From: an uncultured Pseudomonadota bacterium
Lineage (GTDB): Bacteria; Bdellovibrionota_B; Oligoflexia; Oligoflexales; CAIYRB01
Direction of reading: 5' to 3'
Assembly (NCBI GenBank): GCA_903928445.1
Contig: CAIYRB010000098.1
Span: forward strand, 1-40,726
DNA: 40,726 nucleotides
In this document: in pieces, positions 33,755-40,726 of the stretch
How positions within the stretch are numbered: position 1 is the first letter of the stretch
Layout: each line of letters begins with the position of its first letter
Translations under genes and position numbers: made by a program
Notes under the pieces: model-generated
The model's database searches: none
Told to the model about the DNA's origin: nothing
What the model saw: only the letters and a program-made list of their open reading frames with translations

Positions 33755-35101
33755 CTGCGCAAACATCCTGCCGATCTCCATACCAACCGCTTGGAGCAGT
33801 TCGACAAGCTATGGTCGCAGCAAACCCTGCCGAGCGGACTGACCCTGGTGCATGTACCGCAGGTGCATGATGATCATTTCTTTTTGGGGGTCATGCTCAA
33901 GGCCGGCTCGCGTCTGGAAAAGGGCAAACATCCGCAGGGCGTCTCGCATTTTCTCGAGCACATGATGTTTCGCGGATCCGCGCGCTACCCAGAGTTTACC
34001 CGGCTGGCAGAGGCCTTCGAATGGCTAGGTGGTGAATGGAATGCTGCCACCGGCCACGAGCATACGGAATATTGGTATGCCGGCATTCGGCACACCGCCA
34101 GCGACGTGATTGAGTTGTTCGCTGACTTCATGGCCCATCCTCAACTCACCGATATCGAGGTCGAACGCCAGATTATCCTGCGCGAACTCGACGGTGAGAC
34201 CAACGATCACGGCCATTCGACCGACTTGGATTATCACATCGCCACGCTGCTTTGGCCGGCCAGCACGGTGGCCCAACCTATCCTCGGTACGCGCGAGTCC
34301 TTGGCCAAGATCGACCAGGCGGCGCTAAAGCGCTACCGCGATGCCTACTATGTCCCGCACAATATGGCGGTATGCGCCGTCGGCGGTGACGCCTCCCTGC
34401 GCAAGGTCCTAGCCAAGCATTTTTCTCCCTTGCGCCAAGAGTTTGCGGTAAAACCCCGCGTCACCTTCACCAGCCTGCCAAAGTTTGTCGGTCCTGCCGT
34501 CAAATGGGTTGAGCACAGTGACAACGAGTATGAAATCAAGCTTAGCTTCCTCGGTGGGCGTAGCTGCCATGAGTGGTCCACCAACGCCCAGCCACTCCAG
34601 CTGCTCACCCGCATCTTGGCGGACGGCTTTTGTTCCCGCCTCGCCAGGCGTCTGCGCGAAGAGCTAGGCCTAGTCTACGACATTGATGCGCACACAACCC
34701 TGGGTCTGGATACTGGGACCTTGGACATTTCTGCTTCCTGTGCGCAAGACCAACTCGATGAATTCCTTGGCGAGCTGTTTGCGCTCCTCAAGCGCTTGGC
34801 GACCACTGGCCCAAGCGAAGATGAGCTGCAGCGCGCCATCGTGCGCACCGTGGTCGATATGGAGCTGTCCCCCGCCTCGCCAGAACTTATGGGCACGCGT
34901 CTTGGCTGGGCGCAGCTTGCCGGCCGGAGGCTGTCGCTGGCCGCGGAGCGCGACAGCGTCAAAGCCGTCACCGTGGCTGCAGTCGCTAGCTTATGCAGGC
35001 GGCTGATGCGACCAGAAACGACCGCCTTGGTGGTTATGGGGCCCAGCGGCAAAGACATCGAAAAGCGGATGAAGCGCGCGATTGTTCACGGCCTGAGCTA
35101 A
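33755..35101 (+). CDS. M16 family zinc metallopeptidase (pitrilysin/processing-peptidase-like)
   Basis: The zinc-binding inverted motif HFLEH (H53, E56, H57 counted from TTG 33791) and the distal Glu in RELDGETNDHG are present, so the enzyme should be catalytically active. About 436 residues from TTG, the size of mitochondrial-processing-peptidase beta and of bacterial YmxG-like M16B peptidases. The start is uncertain: GAGGG (33745-33749) is followed 5 bases on by CTG 33755, while TTG 33791 has no ribosome binding site; the extent given starts at CTG. The gene follows the polyprenyl synthase gene by 12 bases and is probably cotranscribed. Role: peptide or precursor degradation, with no specific substrate visible. 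Confidence 0.85.
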   Translation: MRKHPADLHTNRLEQFDKLWSQQTLPSGLTLVHVPQVHDDHFFLGVMLKAGSRLEKGKHPQGVSHFLEHMMFRGSARYPEFTRLAEAFEWLGGEWNAATGHEHTEYWYAGIRHTASDVIELFADFMAHPQLTDIEVERQIILRELDGETNDHGHSTDLDYHIATLLWPASTVAQPILGTRESLAKIDQAALKRYRDAYYVPHNMAVCAVGGDASLRKVLAKHFSPLRQEFAVKPRVTFTSLPKFVGPAVKWVEHSDNEYEIKLSFLGGRSCHEWSTNAQPLQLLTRILADGFCSRLARRLREELGLVYDIDAHTTLGLDTGTLDISASCAQDQLDEFLGELFALLKRLATTGPSEDELQRAIVRTVVDMELSPASPELMGTRLGWAQLAGRRLSLAAERDSVKAVTVAAVASLCRRLMRPETTALVVMGPSGKDIEKRMKRAIVHGLS

Positions 35102-35241
35102 ACAGCCGGGCTTCGTTGAAAAATTCCGCTCCTCCCTGCCTCCGCTTCTCCTTGGTCTAAAGCAGGCCGTCGCTTTGACCGCGGAAAAAGGGAGTGGGGG
35201 AGAAAGGGAGATGTATTTATTCAACAACGCCGTGGAGCCGG

Positions 35242-35970
35242 TCAAAGCTCTAACACTTGGCTGATAAGTTCTATCATAACAAGCACCATGGGGATTCCGA
35301 CTCCGATCAGCTCCCACAGCGGCAGGAGGTCCTCCCACCGCCGCAGGTGGCGCTTGCCGCGATCGATTTCCTCTTTGCACCACTGCTCCAAAAGCTGGCG
35401 TTTTTCTCGCTGCAGACCAATACCCAGGCGCAGCTCGCGCTGACGCAGCTGGCGTAACTCTCTCTCCATCGGCCCACCCGGCAGCGCATCGGCCTCGAGG
35501 TGGGAATGCAGCCAGATATGGGCAAGCTGCCGCAGTTTGGTTCGTCCAAGCCAGGGCTCCGGTAGGACTGAGTTAAGCAATACGGTCGCCGCAACAATCA
35601 GAGCAACTGCGAGCAACACTGCTGATCGGTCGCGCGGGCTGATAAAATTTAAACCGCGTTCCCGCAGTATCGCCAACCGAATCGCGATCGCAGCCGTCAC
35701 GGCGATCGCCACGCGCAGACGAAACAGCAGCTGCAGTCCTCGCACTCCACGCTTTAAATCTGCAGCGTCGCCAAGGGCGACGCGCAGCGCCGCAATGCTG
35801 GAAGCAAGCGGTATGCCTTGGCGCCAGGCGTTATCAAACAGCCGATCAAGCGTCGGATCGATCTTACAAAGAGCTGGGCCAGACGCGGATGGTGGACGCC
35901 AATCGACCTCGCCCGAGCGGCCTTGCTGTTCCATACGCGCCAGAAGCGCGGCTAAATTGGTGCACCACAT
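35242..35970 (-). CDS. Membrane protein, faint GspF/TadC-like similarity
   Basis: Start ATG 35970 follows GGTGGAGGGGG at 4-5 bases; an upstream in-frame extension to 36114 has no ribosome binding site and is Cys-rich. The 242-residue product has hydrophobic helices at LLFRLRVAIAVTAAIAIRLA, SAVLLAVALIVAATVLLNSV and the C-terminal LLPLWELIGVGIPMVLVMIE. A basic, helical cytoplasmic segment (HLEADALPGGPMERELRQLR...) lies between them. The overall plan, with a helical cytoplasmic block preceding a C-terminal TM, recalls GspF/TadC inner-membrane platform proteins, but that is only an impression. No family is recognised with confidence. Confidence 0.6.
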   Translation of the reverse strand: MWCTNLAALLARMEQQGRSGEVDWRPPSASGPALCKIDPTLDRLFDNAWRQGIPLASSIAALRVALGDAADLKRGVRGLQLLFRLRVAIAVTAAIAIRLAILRERGLNFISPRDRSAVLLAVALIVAATVLLNSVLPEPWLGRTKLRQLAHIWLHSHLEADALPGGPMERELRQLRQRELRLGIGLQREKRQLLEQWCKEEIDRGKRHLRRWEDLLPLWELIGVGIPMVLVMIELISQVLEL

Positions 35971-36320
35971 GCCCCCTCCACCTGTCTCAAGGTATCTACG
36001 CCGAGAGGCAAAACCGCTGAAGCGACATGTACAGATCAGGGGCGGACAATGCCCCAAAATTTGGCCAAAACACGGGCCGGCCAGCCAGTTAATCAGCTGT
36101 CCGAAATTGCTCATATATCATTCTATTTAACTGGATTTACTGAGATAAATGCTCAAAATTCGCCCCACTCAAGGACTTGTGCAGCGCTTTTCACACCGAT
36201 GATTTGCCTAGAATTAACCTTAAAATAGGAGGATCCTGGCAGACGGGTGCAAGCCCTTCGACCTTGGTAGCACCTCCCGACGCGGGTGCTTTGGCTGGAC
36301 CCTCGCGGAGCAACAAGCGC
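35971..36320. other. Divergent leader region before mqnA
   Basis: 350 bases between divergent starts. It contains the hairpin GGGGC-7 nt-GCCCC (36039-36055), palindromes TTTGGCCAAA (36060-36069) and GGCCGGCC (36075-36082), and an A/T-rich part (36100-36170) that probably holds promoters. An ATG-started 9-codon frame (36199-36228) ends at the AGGAGG at 36227-36232, which is not followed by a normal start codon at suitable distance. This may be a leader peptide or attenuator. No riboswitch class was recognised. Confidence 0.4.
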
Positions 36321-37346
36321 ATGGTGCAACACTTCAAGATCAAGCCGAGCCTGCCTTTAGCACTCGGTTGGATTCCCTACTGGAATCTTCTACCGCTGCG
36401 CCATGAGCTTGAGCGCCTGGTCGGACCTGAAGTTGAATTTCACCGCGGCCATCCTGCTATCGTCAATCGTTGGCTAAGCGAAGGTAAAGTCGCGCTGGCG
36501 CCTTGCTCCAGCGTGTGTCTGGTCAAGAACAGCCAACTGGAAATCGCTTTTCCCCTCGGTATCGCCTCCTCTGGCTCGGTCGGAAGCGTTTACCTCGGCT
36601 TTCACCACGAAGAAACTGGCGTCGTCGACGTTATCAAACAACGTCAAGCCATGCTGCGCGAGATATTCCGTCAAGGTACCGCGCGTTCTGGAGGCGACGT
36701 GCGCCGCCTAGCGAGCTTTGTCTTTAAGATGGCAGCGACCCTGCCGCCACTACCGCTAGACGTCGCGCCGCCATTGACCGTCACCCCAGCCTCAGCGAGC
36801 TCAACGCATCTGGCCCGTATCCTATACCGGCTGTGGTTTGGTGAGGCCGCCTACGAGATGCGAGCATCGAGCAGCAGCGGCCTTAACACCGCTTTATCGC
36901 TACGTCGCCCCATGGAGCTGCTCATCGGCGACGAGGCCTTAATTCGCCGCGCCAGCTTCCGCACCGTGGTGGATCTGGGCGAAGCCTGGCGCGAGTTAAC
37001 CGACTTGCCCTTCGTCTTTGCCGTGTGGCAGACCTCGCGCCAGACGATGAGCCCCTATTGGCGCGAGCGCCTGTTTGAGGCCGCCGAACTGGCCCAGGCA
37101 CGGATGCGGGTCGAGCCCTGTCACTATGTCCCAGACCCGATGTCTGTCGATGTCAACGGCCACCCCATCGACTTTGCCACCTACTGGCGCGGCATCCAGT
37201 ACCGGCTCGGACCGCAGCATTTTAAGGGCCTAGCCCTGTTTCTGGCACTCACCCGTTGCCACCAACCTGACACCGTGGATGATCAGGCCGTGGTCAACAT
37301 CATGCGTTGGGAAAGCTTCGCTGAGTCGATGCAACCGCGCGCGTGA
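36321..37346 (+). CDS. mqnA: Menaquinone biosynthesis protein MqnA (chorismate dehydratase) with an insertion
   Basis: ATG 36321 is the most likely start; GGAG lies 11 bases upstream, and an in-frame extension to 36177 is not family-like. 341 residues. The N-terminal LGWIPYWNLLPL (IPY-N-LPL pattern), ALAPCSSVCL, the LLIGDEALIR motif (199-209) and DLGEAWRELTDLPFVFAVW match the futalosine-pathway MqnA, which removes water from chorismate to give 3-enolpyruvoyl benzoate. A stretch of about 50 residues (97-150, IKQRQAMLREIFRQG...) between the GSVGSVYLGF region and the TVTPASASSTHL segment is extra to typical MqnA. Other mqn genes are not in the window. Convergent with hemL, 7 bases apart. Confidence 0.85.
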   Translation: MVQHFKIKPSLPLALGWIPYWNLLPLRHELERLVGPEVEFHRGHPAIVNRWLSEGKVALAPCSSVCLVKNSQLEIAFPLGIASSGSVGSVYLGFHHEETGVVDVIKQRQAMLREIFRQGTARSGGDVRRLASFVFKMAATLPPLPLDVAPPLTVTPASASSTHLARILYRLWFGEAAYEMRASSSSGLNTALSLRRPMELLIGDEALIRRASFRTVVDLGEAWRELTDLPFVFAVWQTSRQTMSPYWRERLFEAAELAQARMRVEPCHYVPDPMSVDVNGHPIDFATYWRGIQYRLGPQHFKGLALFLALTRCHQPDTVDDQAVVNIMRWESFAESMQPRA

Positions 37347-37353
37347 CCATGCT

Positions 37354-38649
37354 TTACCTGGCTGCCGCGACGTCTTGAAACGCCTCATTGGCGCACTCCA
37401 GGGTCCGTTCGATATCGGCTTCGCTATGCGCCAGCGAGACGAAGCCGGCTTCAAAGGCGGAGGGAGCAAGGTAGACTCCGCGCCGCAGCATGCTATGGAA
37501 AAACGTTTTAAACAACTCGACCTGGCTTTGCTTCGCCTGCTCTAGGCTGTGCACCGGGCCAGGGTGAAAGAAGAAGCCAAACATGCCACCCGCGCAATCG
37601 GCGCTAAATGGCAATCCATGGGTTCTTGCAGCCGCCTTGAGGCCATGCACTAGTTGCAAGGTCCGCTTGCTGAGATCGGAAAAAGCTTGAGGCCGCTGCA
37701 GGACCTCAAGGGTCTTGAGCCCAGAGGCTACGGCAAGCGGATTGCCCGACAGCGTGCCGGCTTGGTAGACAGGTCCAGACGGAGCGATGAGCTGCAGAAT
37801 GTCTCGCCTGCCGCCATAGGCGGCCAGAGGCATCCCGCCACCGATCACTTTACCCAGAGTCGTGAGATCCGGCCTAATGCCGGTGAGCCCTTGCATCCCA
37901 CCAAGGGCAACGCGGCATCCCGTCATCACCTCATCAAACAGAAGTAAGGTGCCCGCAGCCGTGCACAGCTCACGCAAGCCCTCGAGAAATCCCGGTTGCG
38001 GCCGGATGAATCCGGCATTGCCGATAATCGGCTCAACGATGACCACAGCGATCTGCTGGTGATTCGCGGCAAAGACTTGGCGCACGGCGTCAAGATCATT
38101 GTAGGTCGCGGTCAGCGTATCCCGCGTCGTGCTGGCTGGAACGCCGGGGCTATCGGGCAGCCCCAAGGTCAGGGCCCCTGATCCGGCCTTGACGAGAAGC
38201 ATATCGGCATGGCCATGGTAGCAACCGCTAAACTTGAGGATCTTATCGCGGTTGGTATAGGCGCGCGCCACGCGCAATGCTGCCATGCAGGCTTCGGTGC
38301 CGCTGGACACCAGCCGGACCAGTTCCATACTAGGGTACAATTGGTTAATAGCCGCGGCCAAGCGGGTTTCACCCTCCGTTGGCGCGCCAAAGGTCAATCC
38401 TCGCCGCATCGCCGTAGCGATGGCCTCGACCACCTCGGGATGGGCGTGACCGAGGATCGCTGGCCCCCAGCTGCCGACGTAGTCGATATACTTATTGCCA
38501 TCGACGTCATGTAGATAGGCGCCTTGCGCCCGGTCGATAAAGATCGGATCACCACCGACGGAGCCAAAGGCGCGTACCGGTGAATTCACACCGCCAGGAA
38601 TCAACGCTCGTGCCGCCTTCATCGCCTGCCGGGACTTGTCAAAATGCAC
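37354..38649 (-). CDS. hemL: Glutamate-1-semialdehyde 2,1-aminomutase
   Basis: Start GTG 38649 follows GAGGAGGT at 6 bases and gives 431 residues, matching family size; the frame extends to 38787 but without homology. It transfers the amino group within glutamate-1-semialdehyde, giving 5-aminolevulinate for haem and other tetrapyrroles by the C5 pathway. The PLP lysine is Lys267 in [13 protein letters not shown] (Lys265 in E. coli). [17 protein letters not shown] and the N-terminal [10 protein letters not shown] are family signatures. Convergent with mqnA. Confidence 0.96.
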   Translation of the reverse strand: MHFDKSRQAMKAARALIPGGVNSPVRAFGSVGGDPIFIDRAQGAYLHDVDGNKYIDYVGSWGPAILGHAHPEVVEAIATAMRRGLTFGAPTEGETRLAAAINQLYPSMELVRLVSSGTEACMAALRVARAYTNRDKILKFSGCYHGHADMLLVKAGSGALTLGLPDSPGVPASTTRDTLTATYNDLDAVRQVFAANHQQIAVVIVEPIIGNAGFIRPQPGFLEGLRELCTAAGTLLLFDEVMTGCRVALGGMQGLTGIRPDLTTLGKVIGGGMPLAAYGGRRDILQLIAPSGPVYQAGTLSGNPLAVASGLKTLEVLQRPQAFSDLSKRTLQLVHGLKAAARTHGLPFSADCAGGMFGFFFHPGPVHSLEQAKQSQVELFKTFFHSMLRRGVYLAPSAFEAGFVSLAHSEADIERTLECANEAFQDVAAAR

Positions 38650-38791
38650 GCCTGACCTCCTCGCTGTGAGACCTTCAGTATACGGGCTGAAGTCACGCTG
38701 AGCATGGTATTTCTTATAGCTTCGACTCGACAACAGGTAAGATATGGTACCTGGCACGAGCAGCCCTATTTGATTTCGGTGCACCAAGCCT

Positions 38792-39919
38792 ATGCAGATT
38801 CTTCACATTGATACCGAGCGGACCTGGCGCGGCGGCGAAAACCAGCTGCGCCTGCTCCTAGAGGGCCTGACCAGCACCGATGTCGAATGCCATCTGGCCA
38901 CTCCTCCAGATAGCATCGCCGCGACGCGCCTGAGCCGCGTCGCGCAAATTCTTACGCTGCCGATGCAAGGCGGCTTTAATCCCCGCGCAGCCCTCACTTT
39001 GAGTCGTTACTGCCGCACTCGCCGCATCGATCTGATCGATGCCCATACCAGCAATGCCCACTCGCTAGGCTTGATGGTCAAGGCGCTCATGCCCGGTCTA
39101 CGGCTCGTGGTCCATCGCCGCGTCGACTTTCCACCGTCGCCAAGCTGGATCAGTCGGCGCAAATACCTGTCAGCAAAGGTGGACCGCTACGTGGCAATCT
39201 CGCAGGCCATTGGCGATATCCTCGTCGCCCATGGGGTGCCTTCCGCGCGCGTAAGCATCGTCAAGAGTGCGATTAAATCTGCAGGCTACGACGACGGCGC
39301 CCGCCCGGCCGCCCGCGCGGCCCTGGCGGCTGCCCATCGCATCGATCCCAGCATCGTGTTTATCGGCAACGCCAGCGCTCTAACCGCACAAAAGGGCTAT
39401 GAAACCCTACTTGATGCCGCAGCGCTCCTGCAGCAGCGGGGCGTACCATTTCACTTGTTTATCGCCGGAGACGGTGCGCTACGCCAAGTTTTGCACGAAC
39501 GCTGCAATGCTTTGGGCCTTAGCGCTAAAACGACCTTTCTAGGATTTATCGACGACGTCCCTGGCTTTCTCGCTGGACTCGACATCCTCGCTGTACCGTC
39601 GAATTTCGAGGGGCTAGGCACCATCCTACTAGACGGTCTGGCCGCTGGTCTGGCGGTCGCGGCAACGAGGGTCGGCGGCATTCCAGAGGTCATCATCGAC
39701 GGCGAGACCGGCCTTCTCAGCCCTGTGGCCGATGCCGTGGGTCACGCCGCTAACCTCCAGCGGCTGATCGAGCAGCCGCAGCTACGCCAACAACTCAATG
39801 CGGCGGGGCGACGGCGCATCGCCGCTGAATTCTCCCTGGCGGCCATGATCGGCGGCAACTTGGACGTCTACCGTGAGCTGATTGGCCCTCGCTCGGCAGG
39901 CCGCCACAGGTCAAGGTGA
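38792..39919 (+). CDS. Glycosyltransferase family 4 (GT-B)
   Basis: 375 residues, ATG 38792. The ribosome binding site is weak. The N-terminal domain begins with [20 protein letters not shown], and the C-terminal nucleotide-sugar domain contains [55 protein letters not shown] and [16 protein letters not shown]. In the EX7E signature, the second Glu is an Asp (EGLGTILLD). GT4 enzymes make glycans of lipopolysaccharide, capsules or glycolipids. Specificity is not visible. It is divergent from hemL and lies just downstream of the TGGTACCTGGC motif at 38745. Confidence 0.88.
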   Translation: MQILHIDTERTWRGGENQLRLLLEGLTSTDVECHLATPPDSIAATRLSRVAQILTLPMQGGFNPRAALTLSRYCRTRRIDLIDAHTSNAHSLGLMVKALMPGLRLVVHRRVDFPPSPSWISRRKYLSAKVDRYVAISQAIGDILVAHGVPSARVSIVKSAIKSAGYDDGARPAARAALAAAHRIDPSIVFIGNASALTAQKGYETLLDAAALLQQRGVPFHLFIAGDGALRQVLHERCNALGLSAKTTFLGFIDDVPGFLAGLDILAVPSNFEGLGTILLDGLAAGLAVAATRVGGIPEVIIDGETGLLSPVADAVGHAANLQRLIEQPQLRQQLNAAGRRRIAAEFSLAAMIGGNLDVYRELIGPRSAGRHRSR

Positions 39920-39992
39920 TAGCCAGACTTTAGCAGGTCGAGTTATGCTTTTATTGGAACAGCGACGAACCTGTCGATGATTGGGGAAAAGG

Positions 39993-40652
39993 ATGAATAC
40001 CTGTGGCACGAAGTACGCATGGTTGATTGCCGGTGTGACTGTCTTAGGTCTTAACACCCTTGCTTGCGTTAACGACTTTGAAGACCATGCCACTGCCTCC
40101 AGCGAAGGCTTCGTGTTTGATGAGAACTACCGTTTTATTCATCTCAGCAGCAACGGCACCTATACTGCGCTAAGTGGTGACGAAAGTAGCAGCAATGGCG
40201 AGCTGGAGTCGAGGACCGGAACCTGGTCTAAGATCAAACCCAGGCATTTGCAGCTCAAAGACGACGCCTCGCACGGAGTCGACACGCTCACCACGGTCGC
40301 TGCGGCAGACCTGGGCAAGATCTACAATCGCACTCTCACTACGGCACGACAACCCAGAGTGTCTGACCGAGGAGACCTTAATTATAGGTCGATCACCCTC
40401 AACGACGACCACTCCTTCAAAGCGACTAGCTCTAATGGACGTCCAATCAACGGAACCTATGCCATCGGTTTGATCCCCGCCTATGTTAGCGATGCCTCTG
40501 GCGACACCGTGGTACATCGGCTAGACAATGCAATTTTATTTACTGACAGCACCACTAAAGGGCAAAACTCGATGGCTTTTAGCCTTTCAAGTAGCGGCGC
40601 GCTGACATTAAACGATCCAAACGCATCGGGTAATTATCCGGTTTATAAGTGA
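39993..40652 (+). CDS. Predicted lipoprotein of unknown function
   Basis: Start ATG 39993 follows GGGGA by 5 bases; an in-frame TTG at 39981 is weaker. The N-terminus (TKYAWLIAGVTVLGLNTLAC) is a lipoprotein signal with Cys25 at the lipobox LNTLAC. The 219-residue precursor has Ser/Thr/Asn-rich beta content and repeated patterns such as FIHLSSNGTYTALSGD and ITLNDDHSFKATSSNGRPIN, GTYAIGLIPAYVSD. These two lines look like two copies of the same beta domain (a short strand, then SNG-T-Y or SNG). The family is not recognised. The stop is 74 bases from the window end. Confidence 0.72.
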   Translation: MNTCGTKYAWLIAGVTVLGLNTLACVNDFEDHATASSEGFVFDENYRFIHLSSNGTYTALSGDESSSNGELESRTGTWSKIKPRHLQLKDDASHGVDTLTTVAAADLGKIYNRTLTTARQPRVSDRGDLNYRSITLNDDHSFKATSSNGRPINGTYAIGLIPAYVSDASGDTVVHRLDNAILFTDSTTKGQNSMAFSLSSSGALTLNDPNASGNYPVYK

Positions 40653-40726
40653 GCATCGCGAGCCTAAGGGCAGCCCATAGCTGGCACCGGCCTTAGTCCA
40701 TGTCCGAAAATTCCGTGTCTCCCTAC

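Noticed and set aside
36177..36320. Longer N-terminus of mqnA
   Set aside because: The sequence is not MqnA-like, and ATG 36321 lies where family similarity starts.
38752..38767. Sigma-54 promoter, TGGCACG with a downstream GC
   Set aside because: TGGCACG is present, but the -12 element would be GCCC instead of TTGC, so the site does not fit.
1..40726. CRISPR array, tRNA, rRNA or known riboswitch
   Set aside because: No regularly spaced repeats, no tRNA-like cloverleaf with GTTCGA arm outside coding DNA, and no riboswitch consensus were found by eye.

Overview
The window is chromosomal DNA of a Gram-negative bacterium. It has an outer-membrane FadL-type barrel, several lipoproteins with lipoboxes, a secretin-like protein and a TPR/beta-barrel protein. 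By eye the G+C content is in the mid-to-high 50s. A futalosine-pathway menaquinone gene (mqnA), a DUF6178 protein, a FapA/DUF342 protein, a Lon-related protease, and many small exported proteins without recognisable family together suggest the former Deltaproteobacteria, perhaps Bdellovibrionota/Oligoflexia. That placement is an inference from gene content and is not proven. Genes are tightly packed and often overlap by 1-35 bp, and starts are frequently GTG or TTG behind strong AGGAGG-like ribosome binding sites.

Layout. 1-1500: an IS transposase cut by the left window edge, and its downstream flank. 1.5-9.5 kb: fapA-like gene convergent with rlmN, a phosphofructokinase, a FadL-type outer-membrane protein (minus), a GDSL lipoprotein esterase, and a HAMP-only membrane protein (minus). 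9.7-14.3 kb: a 40-residue very basic protein, then a helical protein, a Lon-related AAA+ protease and an EpmA-like EF-P lysine ligase that look like one operon. 14.3-18.4 kb: a repeat/palindrome region, three adjacent exported proteins of unknown function, and a convergent Vps62-like lipoprotein. 18.7-21.4 kb: four overlapping reading frames ending in a CpaC/RcpA-type secretin, preceded by what may be divergent or split CpaB/RcpC and TadE-like proteins, with no ATPase nearby. 21.4-25.0 kb (minus): biosynthetic arginine decarboxylase, a STAS-zinc-ribbon protein and a PAS-like/GGDEF diguanylate cyclase. 25.2-30.2 kb: rsmD-coaD, a large FecR-TPR-beta-barrel protein, and a plant-type acyl-ACP desaturase. 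30.2-32.5 kb (minus): DUF6178 protein plus a small partner. 32.7-40.7 kb: polyprenyl diphosphate synthase, M16 peptidase, a GspF-reminiscent membrane protein (minus), mqnA, hemL (minus), a GT4 glycosyltransferase and a lipoprotein.

How it works together. Housekeeping functions dominate: rRNA methylation (rlmN, rsmD), CoA synthesis (coaD), glycolysis (pfk), polyamine synthesis (speA), tetrapyrrole synthesis (hemL), and menaquinone head and tail synthesis (mqnA, polyprenyl synthase). Between them lie islands of poorly characterised envelope proteins. The most unusual parts are the minimal secretin cluster at 18.7-21.4 kb, the unknown-Lon-EpmA operon, the STAS-zinc-ribbon protein beside a diguanylate cyclase, and the FecR-TPR-barrel fusion. 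No CRISPR array, tRNA, rRNA or replication origin was seen.
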